A DNA stretch of 64,000 bases from Notolepis coatsorum (GCA_963971535.1 OZ020589.1:68301239-68365238); one strand, 5' to 3'; counted from the first letter of the stretch, positions 44,576 through 55,491 are shown. Notes: generated by a model not told the origin, from the letters alone. Program-made: numbers and translations.

Positions 44576-45268
44576 GCGACTGCTGGAGCAAGCGTGCTAC
44601 TGCTGGAGTTCGCTTCGCCTTTCACATCGCTGCCGTTGGCGAAAGCAGACAAATGAATGACTAATTCGGTCAGAAATAACGTAACTAATAACGTTAGTAA
44701 GCACTGCTTATATGCTTATTATGTCTGCGGGGTACAGTAAACGTTTCCCCCGGTACATTCTGAAGAGCACACCGCTGTATGTTGGAGAACCAGCGGGCTG
44801 TATGTGCCAGAACCAGCGGTCTTATTATGTCTGCGGGGTACAGTAAACGTTTCTCCCGGTACATTCTGAAGAGCACACCGCTGTATGTTGGAGAACCAGC
44901 GGGCTGTATGTTGGAGAACCAGCGGTCTTCCTCACTCGAGTGAGACTAAAGCCGTGCACTGCACAGTCTCTAACAGTGTAACAGTAAGAAGCATTTTGGA
45001 TAAAAGTATTCTGTACTTCTGTATGACAACAATGTATGCCTTTAAAATGTTAAATGATTAAATGATACACAGCGAAATCTACGCTCTCGCCTCTCATCCT
45101 GCTCTCATCCTGCTTTCGCCAACGGCAGCGATGTGAAAGGCGAAGCGAACTCCAGCAGTAGCGCGCCTGCTCCTGGGGCTGCCGCGGGGCGTGGCCGCGG
45201 CGGGTCACGTGCCTGTCGGGGCCAGTCAGGCCTACCCCGGAAGTAGGAACGGTTGCGGAACAGCTACA
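43995..45268. repeat. CpG-rich segment present three times
   Basis: 43995-44255 (CGCAACCGTTCCTACTTCCG, CACGTGACCCGCCGCGGCC, GCGAGAGCGTAGATTTCGC) is inverted at 45007-45268 and partially repeated in direct orientation at 44576-44650. Both long copies encode the same 70-residue peptide because the DNA is duplicated, not because of selection. The pieces interlock with the foldback at 43716-44575. Confidence 0.85.
44715..44971. repeat. 106-bp tandem pair; source of a 234-bp duplication
   Basis: 44715-44820 is repeated at 44821-44926 (CTTATTATGTCTGCGGGGTA...). The larger segment 44738-44971 recurs at 45944-46177 in the same orientation, equal in length, with one base difference that I can see (GCACAG/GCATAG). 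Confidence 0.92.
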
Positions 45269-45304
45269 GGCGTCCGGCCTCGCCAAGTCCCGGCCTAGTC
45301 ACCC

Positions 45305-45372
45305 GGTGATTCAAGAATCAAGAAGTTTATTTGTCAGATACATACCACCAGGGCATACAGTGAAATGCGGGT
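45305..45372 (-). mobile_element. LINE-like 3' terminus (tentative)
   Basis: AATCAAGAAGTTTATTTGTC and ATACAGTGAAATGCGGG are, on the minus strand, a GCATTTCACTGTAT...AATAAACTTCTTGATTCTTG end with a short (AATCAAG) tail, a pattern common at fish LINE 3' ends. Confidence 0.5.
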
Positions 45373-45455
45373 GATTGGATGATTGGCGCCACCTGCAGAC
45401 TCGCCTTTAAAAGAGCGGCCCTCCCAAGGGACAGACGTTGCTTCGGCCACCGAAG

Positions 45456-45757
45456 CTCCCCCCTCTGATGGAACAGTCCAGGGCGGGTGTGCGTGGCGTC
45501 ACAATCCGTGGGCAATCTGCGCATGTGCATGGGGAATAGGTGCTTAAAAATTGGCTTTTTCTCTGCCGATTTAGTTCTGATAGATTAGGAATTAGGTTGC
45601 GCCGTGTTCAGGAGATTCAGGCGCATACAAGTCTATTCAATCATGTCTCCAGCACCCCCACAGCCGTATCTGCAACCACTTACATCACGGCTCTCATCCA
45701 CATTCATTCATTTGCTCCGCCCGCGGCGCTGCCTCTATACTTTCGACAACAAATTTG
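45456..45757. repeat. 300-bp dispersed repeat, copy 2
   Basis: Near-identical to 27762-28062 (CAGTCCAGGGCGGGTGTGCG, CAGCCGTATCTGCAACCACT). Confidence 0.85.
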
Positions 45758-46371
45758 TGTTTCCGCGTCTCTGATTGGCCACGCGCGTTTCTGGTCATGT
45801 GACATGTACGCCAATCGTGGGACCGCAAGTTTCTACACTGGTTAAGCTTAGGCGCTCTTTCGAAGTTGGTTAGGGTTAGAGTTTGTCTTAGAGCATGACG
45901 ATAGAAAGCCTGCCCTGAGGCGCCGAATTTGCCGTCCCACGATTAAACGTTTCCCCCGGTACATTCTGAAGAGCACACCGCTGTATGTTGGAGAACCAGC
46001 GGGCTGTATGTGCCAGAACCAGCGGTCTTATTATGTCTGCGGGGTACAGTAAACGTTTCTCCCGGTACATTCTGAAGAGCACACCGCTGTATGTTGGAGA
46101 ACCAGCGGGCTGTATGTTGGAGAACCAGCGGTCTTCCTCACTCGAGTGAGACTAAAGCCGTGCACTGCATAGTCTCTTAAGCTTAGGCGCTCTTTCGAAG
46201 TTGGTTAGGGTTAGAGTTTGTCTTAGAGCATGACGATAGAAAGCCTGCCCTGAGGCGCCGAATTTGCCGTCCCACGATTGGCGCACATGTCACATGACCA
46301 GAAACGTGCGTGGCCAATCAGAGCGCAAAACTCAAACGCGGAAACACAAATTTGTTGTTGAAAGTATAGAC
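45735..46371. mobile_element. Foldback MITE with TATACTTTC ends
   Basis: TATACTTTCGACAACAAATT through ACGCCAATCGTGGGAC (45735-45825) is inverted at 46267-46371. Inside, a 100-bp segment (TTAAGCTTAGGCGCTCTTTC to GCCGTCCCACGATT) stands on each side of the 234-bp duplicated block 45944-46177. Fragments of this family occur at 26590-27060 and 48213-48330. Confidence 0.75.
45944..46177. repeat. 234-bp duplication, copy 2
   Basis: Same length and near-identical sequence as 44738-44971. It lies in the middle of the foldback MITE, so it moved or was copied there after the MITE inserted. Confidence 0.92.
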
Positions 46372-46656
46372 GCCCCCCCCCCCTATCTCCTCCCCGATTG
46401 CCTGTTCCTTAATGATAAGCAAGCAGTGCAAGAATGCGGAAGCATTCTACCGTAGTGGCGTGCGGTAATGCGCCTTTCATTTTCCGCCGCCCAGCGCCCA
46501 GGTGCGTGCACCGGCGGCGGCGTGCTCGCTCAGGTGCGTGCGTGCGCCGGCGTGCTCGCGCGAGGTGCCCGCGCATGCGCATGAGATCCCGCCTTGGTTC
46601 GACACGAGCGGAGCTCAATATATATAAGTCACCGCCCCTTATTCAGTATCAAGAAA

Positions 46657-46740
46657 TAGCTCAATTGGCAACACTGCATGGCTGTGGATCCTACAGCTCG
46701 TTTGCTGGTGAGTTCGAATCCCATAAAATATATTTTTTTT
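46657..46740 (+). other. tRNA-like Pol III promoter unit
   Basis: TAGCTCAATTGG (46657-46668) matches box A and GAGTTCGAATCCC (46710-46722) matches box B, 42 bp apart; a T8 run follows at 46733. A complete tRNA cloverleaf is not formed (the anticodon arm is not convincing), so this is a tRNA-derived internal promoter rather than a tRNA gene. Confidence 0.55.
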
Positions 46741-46775
46741 AACGTGATTTTTTTTTTAACGTGTATTCTTTCGCC

Positions 46776-47060
46776 GGTTAAGGTTAGGCATGGTTATGGT
46801 TAAGGTTAAGGTTAGGCATTGTTTCGGAGTTGGTTAAGGTTAGAACGGTTAAGTTTAGGCGCTGTTAAGGAGCTGGTTAAGGTTAGAGTTTGTCAAAGAG
46901 AATGGCAATATTCTTTCTATGGTTAAGGTTAGGCATGGTTAAGGTTAAGGTTAAGGTTAGGCATTGTTTCGGAGTTGGTTAAGGTTAGAACGGTTAAGTT
47001 TAGGCGCTGTTAAGGAGCTGGTTAAGGTTAGAGTTTGTCAAAGAGAATGGCAATAGACAG
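46776..47060. repeat. 145-bp tandem pair rich in GGTTAAGGTTAGG
   Basis: GGTTAAGGTTAGGCATGGTT starts at 46776 and again at 46921; both units continue through GGAGCTGGTTAAGGTTAGAG and AAAGAGAATGGCAATA. The hexamer-like GGTTAA/GGTTAG words resemble degenerate telomere repeat but are too irregular to be an interstitial telomere. Confidence 0.85.
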
Positions 47061-47270
47061 CCTATTTCCGCGCGACAGCTCCCAAAGCGGGCCTGAAAAG
47101 AAAGGCGCTTTACCGTAGTGGCGTGCGGTGACGAATGCTTCCGCATTTTTGCACTGCTTGCTTATCATTAAGGTAGTTCAATGTAACGCGGAAGTGTAGT
47201 GGTCGCGCATGCTGCGTGATTTTTTTTCGTAGCCGCATTTTGCGGAGATGCTCTCTGATTGGCCACTGAC

Positions 47271-48141
47271 TGACGCTCTCAAAGGCACTAAAAAACGAAT
47301 TACAAACATCTCAAAACAAGCTAGTCAGACTACTGCTTGACCTGACTCCTAGAACCCACCTCACCCCTGCCCACTTTGACAACCTAGGATGGCTTAGAGT
47401 AGACGACAGAGTACAGCAACTTGCAATGGGCCTGGTCTACAAGATACACACTACGCGACCAAGGTACCCATGTACATGTCAAAATACTTCACAAAGGTCA
47501 GTGAATACCACGATCACAACACCAGAGGGAGCTCCACAAATCATGTTAAACCCAGATTCGGCTCAAACAAGGGACTAAACACGTTTCGCAATTATGCCAC
47601 ATCAATGTGGAACGCCCTACCCAAAGCTGTAAAGGAATGTGAATCACTACCCACTTTCAAAAACACTCTGAAAGAACACCTACGGGAGACTGCAATTCAA
47701 AACTGGCCCCTACAAATGTCCTAACCCAGTTGTACAGTAAATGACCAAGTATGGCTTTGTCAGTATTCCAATGTACAGTGTCCCCTACCCAACCCCCCCC
47801 CCCCCCACCTCCAATGTACAGCCCCCACCCACCCAACCTCCTCCAATGTACAGTTTCTACGTCAAATGTATATACACACTTTTTCTGGACACTTTTTGTA
47901 TCACAAACAGTACTGTATTTGCAAATCTGATATGTCATAAATGTATAGATGTAGCAGTACTGTCTATCTGTATGTCATGTATGTCATATATGTTATGATT
48001 AATTGAAAATGGGGGACCCTGATGTAAACAAGACGAAAGTCTTTCTCTGGTCTGCATCCCCTTAACAATGTATGTATTGAGCTGTACTGTACTCTACCCA
48101 TTCTGCAATCTGTTAATACACTTTTCAATCAATCAATCAAA
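47271..48141 (+). mobile_element. LINE-A copy with about 20-bp TSD
   Basis: Coding part (LVRLLLDLTPRTHLTPAHF, GSSTNHVKPRFGSNKGL, ESLPTFKNTLKEHLRE), 3' UTR and (AATC)n tail. A short frameshift lies near 47455. CTCTCTGATTGGCCACTGAC occurs at 47251-47270 and at 48142-48161. It lies 560 bp upstream of the exosc9 start codon. Confidence 0.9.
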
Positions 48142-48699
48142 CTCTCTGATTGGCCACTGACATGTGCGCCCAATCGCGTGACGAGCTGTGTCTTTGCCCA
48201 TTTCCATTTCTATCGCCCTGCTCACAAACTCTCCAACTTCGAAGAGCCTAAGCTTAACCGGTGTAGAAACAGGCGTCACACGATTAGGCGCACATGTCAC
48301 ATGAAGTGGCCAATCAGAGCGCGTCTCCGCACAATACGGCTACGAAAAAAATTACGCGTCTATGCGAAGCGAATCATGAAACTGGGCATGCGCGAGTGAC
48401 CGCGCGAACATCTCCCTGTACCCACATTTCAAAATAAGAGTTCTGTTTTGTTAGTTGTTATCGTTTGATTCACAGTTACTATACGAGCACACAAATACCT
48501 CTTGTTTGTAATAACACAAATACGCTACCGACAACATCCGTTTTATATCACCATCTGTAACTCTAGCCAGTGGTGGCATATTATATTTATGGAGTATTTT
48601 AATTGGGTACGAGTGATGCTCTTCCGGGGCACAGTTCATAGAATATTGACGGTGGACACATGGAGTAGAGTCAAATAACGTTAGATTATAGGGTAAAGA
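48142..48699 (+). promoter_or_regulatory. exosc9 5' flank, probable promoter region
   Basis: CCAAT boxes occur at 48151 (ATTGGCC), 48171 (CCCAATCGCGTGAC) and 48309 (GGCCAATCAGAGCG), and a GGGCATGCGCGAG word resembling an NRF-1 half site is at 48384. There is no TATA box near the ATG, as expected for a housekeeping gene. Much of 48142-48330 belongs to dispersed repeat families seen elsewhere in the window. The transcription start cannot be placed. Confidence 0.5.
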
Positions 48700-48765
48700 A
48701 TGAAAGATACACCTCTGTCTAACTGTGAGCGTGAGTTCTTGCTAAAAGCTATCGAAGAGAAAAAG
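48700..48765 (+). CDS. exosc9: Exosome complex component RRP45, exon 1
   Basis: ATG at 48700 opens 22 codons, MKDTPLSNCEREFLLKAIEE plus KK, ending at AAG|GTAGGC. MKxTPLSNCExxFLLxAIEEKK is the invariant N-terminus of EXOSC9/RRP45, a catalytically inactive RNase PH-like subunit of the nine-subunit RNA exosome core acting in nucleus and cytoplasm in 3'-5' RNA decay and rRNA maturation. An upstream in-frame start is not apparent, and the family match begins exactly at this Met. The next exon continues with an unsplit codon. Confidence 0.96.
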
Positions 48766-49120
48766 GTAGGCTGGCGAATGAACATACATTTGTTTGTTGC
48801 ATTTTCTTCTTCTTCTTATCGTTCATTTGAGGATCCTGTGAGGCCAGGCCAGAACTGTATCTCACCAACACAATACTTGATTGATAGTATATTGATATAT
48901 CAATATATTGGTCAATTATATAGCCACTCAACTCCAACCCACACATCAGACTCCAACACACCACACATTTAATACGTTACTAAACTCCAACCCACACATC
49001 AGACCAAAAAACGAAATAATTTTGTAAACAAGGTGCAATCACAAGCTGGACTCTTTTGCCTAGAGGTTGCTGTCTGACGGCATTACAGATTCTTTAAAGT
49101 CACTCATACTTGTTTTCCAG

Positions 49121-49215
49121 CGTCTAGATGGACGGCAGACCTATGACTATAGAAGCATAAAGATCTCGTTTGGGACTGACTATGGATGCTGCTTTGTTGA
49201 TCTGGGAAAGACGAG
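49121..49215 (+). CDS. exosc9: Exosome complex component RRP45, exon 2
   Basis: A 95-nt exon between TTTTCCAG and GTGAGTG encodes RLDGRQTYDYRSIKISFGTD and YGCCFVDLGKTR (last Arg split AG|). RLDGRxxYDYRxIxISFGTDYGCCxVxLGKTR starts the RNase PH fold of RRP45. In the family the next residues are VLGQVSCEL; I found no exon encoding them up to 64000, so intron 2 is at least 14.8 kb in this assembly and full of transposons. The frame is clean, with no sign of pseudogenisation in the two exons. Confidence 0.96.
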
Positions 49216-49297
49216 GTGAGTGTCTGCCTGAGTAGGGTATATCTGCAGTGCCGCAACCCCATACGTCTGGGCGGGGCGTCGGGGCTTGTACTGTGTG

Positions 49298-51119
49298 TGA
49301 GGGCTTGATTGATTGATAGAAAAGTTTATTAACAGATTGCAGAATGGGTACAGTACAGCTCAATACATACAATTGTTAAGGGGATGCAGACCAGAGAAAG
49401 ACTTTCGTCTTGTTTACATCAGGGTCCCCCATTTTCAATTCATCATAACATATATGACATACACAACATACAGATAGACAGTACTGCTACATCTATACAT
49501 TTTTGACATACCAGATTTGCAAATACAGTACTGTTTGTGATACAAAAAGTGTCCAGAAAAAGAGTGTATATACATTTGACGTAGAAACTGTACATTGGAG
49601 GAGGTTGGGTGGGTGGGGGGCTGTACATTGGAGGGGGGCGGGGGGGTGGGGGACACTGTACATTGGAATACTGACAAAGCCATACTTGGTCATTTACTGT
49701 ACAACTGGGTTAGGACATTCGTAGGGGCCAGTTTCGAATTGCAGTCTCCCGTAGGTGTTTTTTGAGAGTGTTTTTGAAGGTGGGTAGTGATTCACATTCC
49801 TTTACAGCTTTGGGTAGGGCGTTCCACATTGATGTGGCATAATTGCGAAACGTGTTTAGTCCCTTGTTTGAGCCGAATCTGGGTTTAATATGATTTGTGG
49901 AGCTCCCTCTGGTGTTGTGATCGTGGTATTCACTGACCTTTGGGAAGTATTCTGACATGTACATGGGTACCTTGGTTGTGTAGTGTATCTTGTAGACCAG
50001 GCCCATTGCAAGTTGCTGTACTCTGTCGTCTACTCTAAGCCATCCTAGGTAGTCAAAGTGGGCAGGGGTGAGGTGGGTTCTAGGAGTCAGGTCAAGCAGT
50101 AGTCTGACTAGTTTGTTTTGAGATGTTTGTAATTTGTTTTTTAGTGCCTTTGAGGTGCTTTGGTACCATGAGGTGCAAGCATAGTCGTAGTACCCTTGAA
50201 TGAGTGCTCCTGCCAGAGTCTTCAGGGTATTCTTGTTTACCAGAGAGGAGATCCGGTACAAGAATCGAGTTCGTTGGTTGACCTTTTTTTTTTATTACAT
50301 TGGATGCCATTTTGTCACAGGAAAGATTAGCCTCTAGGATGGAACCCAGGTAGGTAATTTCATCTTTCCTTGTGACAATATTGTCACCCACTGTAACTGA
50401 GAAGCCGTCGGTCTTGCTGAGTTTGTTATTTGAACCGAAGAGAATGGACTCTGTTTTGCCCATGTGTAATGATAGTTTGTTGTCGGCGAGCCATATGCAG
50501 ATTTTGCCTAGTTCCGAGCTGAGGGCTTTTTCAACCTGTTCTTGTCAGAGACCAGCAGGGCTGAGTCGTCCGCAAACAGGAACAAGTTGCAGTCACAAGC
50601 TGACGACATGTCATTTGCATAAATTAGGAATAGTAGCGGTCCTAGTATGCTTCCTTGTGGAACACCACAGCTCACTGTGAGGGGCGGGATAGGGTACCGT
50701 TTACCTCCACCATCTGTTCTCTCCCCTCCAGGTAGGATTGTATCCAGCTCACTGATAGACTATCAAAACCAATTGCTTTTAGCTTGTCAATCAGAATGGT
50801 GTGATTGACAGTGTCGAAGGCCTTTTGTAGGTCCAGCATGACCATGCCGCAGTATTTGCCCGCGTCCACCTCTTGTTTGATGTGGTCGTTCAAATAGAGA
50901 AGGCATGTGTCAGTGGAGTGGGATGTTCTGAAACCAGATTGGAATTCGTAGATTAGATTTTTTTTCCACGAGGTACTTTTTGACCTGTTCGTATACTATT
51001 TTTTCCATGACTTTCGTGATGGATGTAAGGATAGAAACAGGGCGGTAGTTGCCTGGGTCTAATTTGCTGCCCTTTTTGTGCAGGGGTGTTACTCTGTGAG
51101 GGGTGTACTGTGTGACTGT
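49298..51119 (-). mobile_element. LINE-A, longest copy, in exosc9 intron 2
   Basis: Read on the minus strand it begins in the RT domain (PGNYRPVSILTSITKVMEK, then FQSGFRTSHSTD), continues MLDLQKAFDTVNHTILIDKL, CGVPQGSILGPLLFLIY, FLFADDSALLVS and ends with the C-terminal region and a (GATT)n tail. Frames are broken at about 50270-50300, 50530 and 50680. The target duplication is 22 bp starting GCGTCGGGGCTTGTACTG (49276 and 51120). Orientation is antisense to exosc9. Confidence 0.92.
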
Positions 51120-51129
51120 GCGTCGGGGC

Positions 51130-51329
51130 TTGTACTGTGTGTTGTTGGGCGGGGCTTCCCGTAAAACCCGGAAGTAGTCAGTTTGTGCTGTTTATTTTTA
51201 ACCCTAACCCACAACACGGAACACAGAAATGCAAACGCTGTCGAGTCCTCACTGCTTGTAAAAATAAACAGCACAAACTGACTACTACCGGGTTTTACGG
51301 GAAGCCCCGCCCAACAACACACAGTACAA
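51130..51329. repeat. 71-bp inverted repeat, 58-bp spacer
   Basis: 51130-51200 (TTGTACTGTGTGTTGTTGGG, CTTCCCGTAAAACCCGGAAG, TAGTCAGTTTGTGCTG) is inverted at 51259-51329 with one mismatch. The spacer starts ACCCTAACCCACAACACGG. The adjacent LINE-A inserted at the start of the left arm. Confidence 0.95.
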
Positions 51330-51995
51330 AATGGCGCTGCTACCGGCTGCCTCTCTGTGTTCTCCGTCGAGACTGTGCTTAATTTAGTTAATTTTTATAT
51401 TTATTTTTTATTTTTTATTATTGATCTTTTTCCCCCTCCTTTTTCCTCCGATTTTCTCCCGTCCCAATGTTTAGTCGTTATGCCAATTCCCAATCCCCTC
51501 CCTGGTCGCTGCGCACTTACCCCCCACAGTCGGTCTGGGAGAGTGGAGGCCATCACGCGCTTCCTCCGACACACGTCTAGCCAATCAACCGCTTCTTTTC
51601 ACCTGGCAGCACGGACTCTCACTGAGAGGGTGTAACGTGTGGAAGGATCACACTACCCCCCTTAGATCCTATCCGCGCTGAGCAGGCGCCCCGACCGAAC
51701 TGTAGGAGTCGCTGTTTACAACGACCCGGACTAGGGATGCACAGAAATTTCGGCCACCGAAAGTTTTCGGCCGAAAATGACCAAAAATGGCCTTTCGGCT
51801 TTCGGCCGAGAAGAGTTTTTTCACCGAAAATATATCACCGAAACAGAAACAACCTGTAACCTAACGCGTGTTGTTGTGATGATGTCATCAAAACGTGGCT
51901 TCAGTCATTGCATGCGCGCTGTTTCTATGTGTCGCGCTGTTTCTATGTAAACTTACGCATAAAAAAAAATATTGTTTGTTTCCTGTTGGTTGTCA

Positions 51996-52951
51996 TTAAC
52001 ACTTTGACTGCCGGAAAACGCTTAAAAGCGTCATTCCCGGCCATGCTCAAGTTGCCGAGGACGCTTTACAGCGTCTTTAATATCAATATTTCAAAAATAT
52101 GGGATCGGATTCATATTTCCCCTCCGCTGGCCTGAGATCCACCAGGAGGACCCACTGAGCTCTCTGGCGGTTCAGGAGCGCCATCTGGTGGCCGATCGGC
52201 GCAATCGCTTAACAGGAAGTGCCGTAGAGATTGTGCTGGTCTGCCATATTACTTCCGGGCACTCGCTATAGGTCCCGGGACTCGATCTCGACACACTACA
52301 TAGCGATCGATTGCCAATAACTCGATAAACAACATGATTTGGACGTATATACCATTATACAAGCTGGAGATGGACCGGGTAAATCGACATCCCATAATGG
52401 TAAAATTTCTACTCTACGATGATCGCCCAACGGCGCGCGGAGACTGGGGTGAGTTTTAGCGTGTAAAATTACCGTCTTCGATACTAACTGCTATTATCAA
52501 CATTTGACCCACATTAGATGATTGGTATAACGCTGCCCACGGAATTATAAACGCCCCCTAGCCCATCCGGTCAACATCAGATGTCGTGTAGTAACTTCTA
52601 GAAGTCTAGTTGGAATTTTTTATATCGCACTGATTGCCATAAAACTGTATTGCATCATCAATATAATGTATTTGGGGCTATAGATCACGTTCTGGAGAAA
52701 GCTGCAGAAAGAGATGAAAACATACTTATACATTAGACCATACTTTACTATGAATATGTGAATGAAAAAGTTTAACGTTGCTACACAATGAACAATACAT
52801 ATAGGACTTTGAATGGGCCCTAATAATGGCAATGTAGCAATAGAATTTAAAAAGTTATAGCCCTGCAAAGAAGGGGACTTTCTCTATAGACAAATAGAGC
52901 CGGCAACCTACGGTTGATAATGAATTTAACCCATGGCACCCAAAGTGTTAA
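51996..52951. mobile_element. piggyBac-like family 1 element, 956 bp
   Basis: TTAACACTTTGACTGCCGG to GGCACCCAAAGTGTTAA, TTAA on both sides. Co-linear with 570-1529 over its whole length (CCATACTTTACTATGAATAT, AGCTGCAGAAAGAGATGAAAA). Confidence 0.9.
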
Positions 52952-53098
52952 GGCATGGGTAGGTAGGGAATTTATTTTATTTAATTTTTTTATTTTATTC
53001 TTTCCCACGGCGACTATGGATAGGGAATTTCTTTATTTAATTCACAACAACATGGATGCATGTACTCTGCCAGCATGTTTAATATCCATAATACTAAA

Positions 53099-55391
53099 TG
53101 TAACTGAGGGGTACAATTCCCTGACTGTATTAATCAAGTATGGTATCATTAAACCACTACCGTCTTATGTACATTATACTGGCCATACCGTACACGAGTA
53201 TATGATGAGAACACTTCCCCACAATGAATCGGTTCTACACAAAGTGGTAATTAAGTATTTATTGCAGCAAAAGGTACATAACATACTTTAATTGAATGCA
53301 CTTGTAAGGCAAAGGAATGTGCGTAGGCAAATCAATAATGAATGTCCATTCTCATATTACGCATGAGATAATAATACAACTTGAATATTAGGAATTATAT
53401 CTAGGGGATACTGGTAGGGGGTTCCACCGGTTGTAAGCCAGCAGGGGGAGCAATGCTCTAATGCAAAGTAGAGATGTTCCGATACCATTTTTCCCTTTCC
53501 GATCCGATTCCGATACCTAAGCTTTGGGTATCGGCCGATACCGATATTTATCCGATACCAGTGCATACAAAAAAAATAAAAAATTATATAAATACTTTTT
53601 TTTTTTTTACCGATACTGTTATACTGTTTTTAGTAATAACTGGAAAGTAATGGTATTTATTCAACAACAGGTGATTGTATAGATTTGTATTAGTATCATT
53701 AATCAATGAGTATGGGCTGCAGCACTGCAGATATACCCTACTCCAATGATCCACACGGACATTAAACGGTGTTGCACTCGCTACTCCGTGGCTCTGCAGA
53801 TATACCCTATTCAGTCTGTAAGCTAGTGGCAGATAGAACGTTCATGTTGTGATTTTTGATGCAAAATAAATATTCAACATTCTCTTTTGAAACTCCGCCT
53901 CAGACTCTTATCCTTTGGCACTTGCTGTACTTTGCTTGCAGGTCTGCAGCCATTATTGCTGGATTATAAATAGCACCAACTTTAGACACGGTAACGTTAT
54001 CAAGCTAAGCTAACTGACCTAGCTCGTCTTCCCGCATTGACATTTGATAACGTTAGTAATAGTCAGCTAACGCTAGTCAGTAGCTACTTAACTTAAATAC
54101 AATTCACCGTGGGTGCATTATTGTTGATAGACGGTCACGGACAGTGTTAGGTCCTGGAGAAAGGACAGGCGATCATCTGATTTGATGTAACGTTAAAGCG
54201 GATGTTGTTCCAACTAGCTATCTTTCCAGCTAATGCTATCATAACACCAGCAAAACACATCCCGTCCGAGCTCCCAGTCACACCGCACTGTCGGGGACAA
54301 TGGAATTTAAGAAAGTGTATCTGCTGTTAAAATGACACAGCATCACACTTTAAAACATGTTCATTTTATAATCCTCACTCTCCGCAGGACTCGGCAGGAG
54401 ATAAATTACATCATGGGATCGGAGGCTAGAATTTACGTGTACTCGCCGATACCGATACCAGCATTTTAGGCAGTATCGGCGGCATTTCCGATACAGCGGG
54501 GACTCAATAGGCTCCTGGAGGCGGTATATTACTCCCTGCTCGGCAGACGAAAGGCAGCGACTGTAATCCCAGTATGCGTGCAGCACAGGTGGAAGCCGGT
54601 CAGCCTCTCCAATAGAGACGGGCTCGAATGATGCTCCTCACAGGCAGGTCCCACAGCAGTGGGTGTAGACGATTCTTCTCCGCTCTAACAGCCTGGTCCA
54701 AAGCAATAATAATAATCCAGTCGGAAAGGGGGTCTGCATTCACCGGTGTAGATCCTCCGGTGCGCGGTGGTTCACATCAACTAAGTCGAACTTGACGTTA
54801 TCCAACCAAGCCCTGATACTTTACTATCCTATTCGCACGCGGCTATAAGTGCTCTATTTAGACACACTGTTGCTCACTTCACTTGGTCTTTGACTCGTGA
54901 TGAAGGCTTACTAGTAAGGAGCGAACGATACGTTGAACAAACGTATTAGGATAAAACAAGACTCTATCTTGGGGCAATACGAGCCCTACTTCACCGCACG
55001 TTGCATAGTGGGTGAGGCTTCACTTGTTACTAAGACTGAACTGAACGGACTGCGGACTGAACTACTTCTGTATTCACCTGCGCCATATTTATATGTACGG
55101 GGAACAAACATAGTGCCAGCCTTATTCCTGTCTCGTAGTCCTGGGCAAAGCCGGGCATGTACAGACAAGCCTTGACGGTAGCTTTGAACTCGACTCTGGG
55201 GGTAAGACACTGGCGCTGGTGGCACGCCATCCAATAAGAGAACGAAATATTATGGTCTGTAGTAGGTTAAAGGGATATTCCGTGTATATGTACAAAGAAT
55301 ACACAAGGGATATCAAACGATATACAAATATTATGCAATATATATCAATCAATAAATACATATATTCGGTTTAATCTGACCCTTTGTAACA
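53099..55391 (-). repeat. BEL 3' LTR with a hAT inside
   Basis: TGTAACTGAGGGG ... CTTTGTAACA. Interrupted after ATGCAAAG by a hAT (53469-54493). Without it the LTR is about 1.27 kb, agreeing with the 1324-bp solo LTR at 38018. Confidence 0.93.
53469..54493. mobile_element. hAT copy inside the BEL LTR, right end lost
   Basis: Begins TAGAGATGTTCCGATACC; ends abruptly at GCATTTCCGATAC, joined to LTR sequence AGCGGGGACTC. Comparison with the other LTR shows about seven LTR bases (TCTGGGT) were lost with the hAT end. It matches 17162-17497 in its second half. CCGATA words cluster near 53480-53560. Confidence 0.85.
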
Positions 55392-55491
55392 GCCGCCTCC
55401 TAATTAGTCCCACCTAATTAGCTAAGCAGAGACAGATTAACCGCACTGTCCACTACTCAATGTCCGTTGTGAGGGTAGGCAGTTCACAAAG

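Larger units (their letters stand above)
46408..47172. mobile_element. Element with 40-bp inverted ends and embedded promoter-like motifs
   Basis: CTTAATGATAAGCAAGCAGT through GAATGCGGAAGCATTC (46411-46448) is inverted at 47133-47170. ACCGTAGTGGCGTGCGGT follows the left end, and recurs before the right end. The interior has a CpG-rich block with GCGCATGCGC (46570), TATATATAA (46618), a tRNA-like unit (46657-46740) and a 145-bp tandem pair. Class is unknown. Confidence 0.65.

Noticed and set aside
43866-45286. Two frames (43866-44204 plus, 45050-45286 minus) encoding the same Arg-rich peptide
   Set aside because: They lie in an inverted DNA duplication; identity is at the nucleotide level and no start context, partner exon or family supports a gene.
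45770-45783. ER-stress element (ATTGG-N-CCACG) that might regulate the ER chaperone gene
   Set aside because: The sequence is ATTGGCCACG, lacking the required spacer base, lies in a dispersed repeat and is about 30 kb from clgn.
46776-47060. Interstitial telomere repeat
   Set aside because: GGTTAA/GGTTAG words are irregular and part of a 145-bp tandem unit, not TTAGGG arrays.
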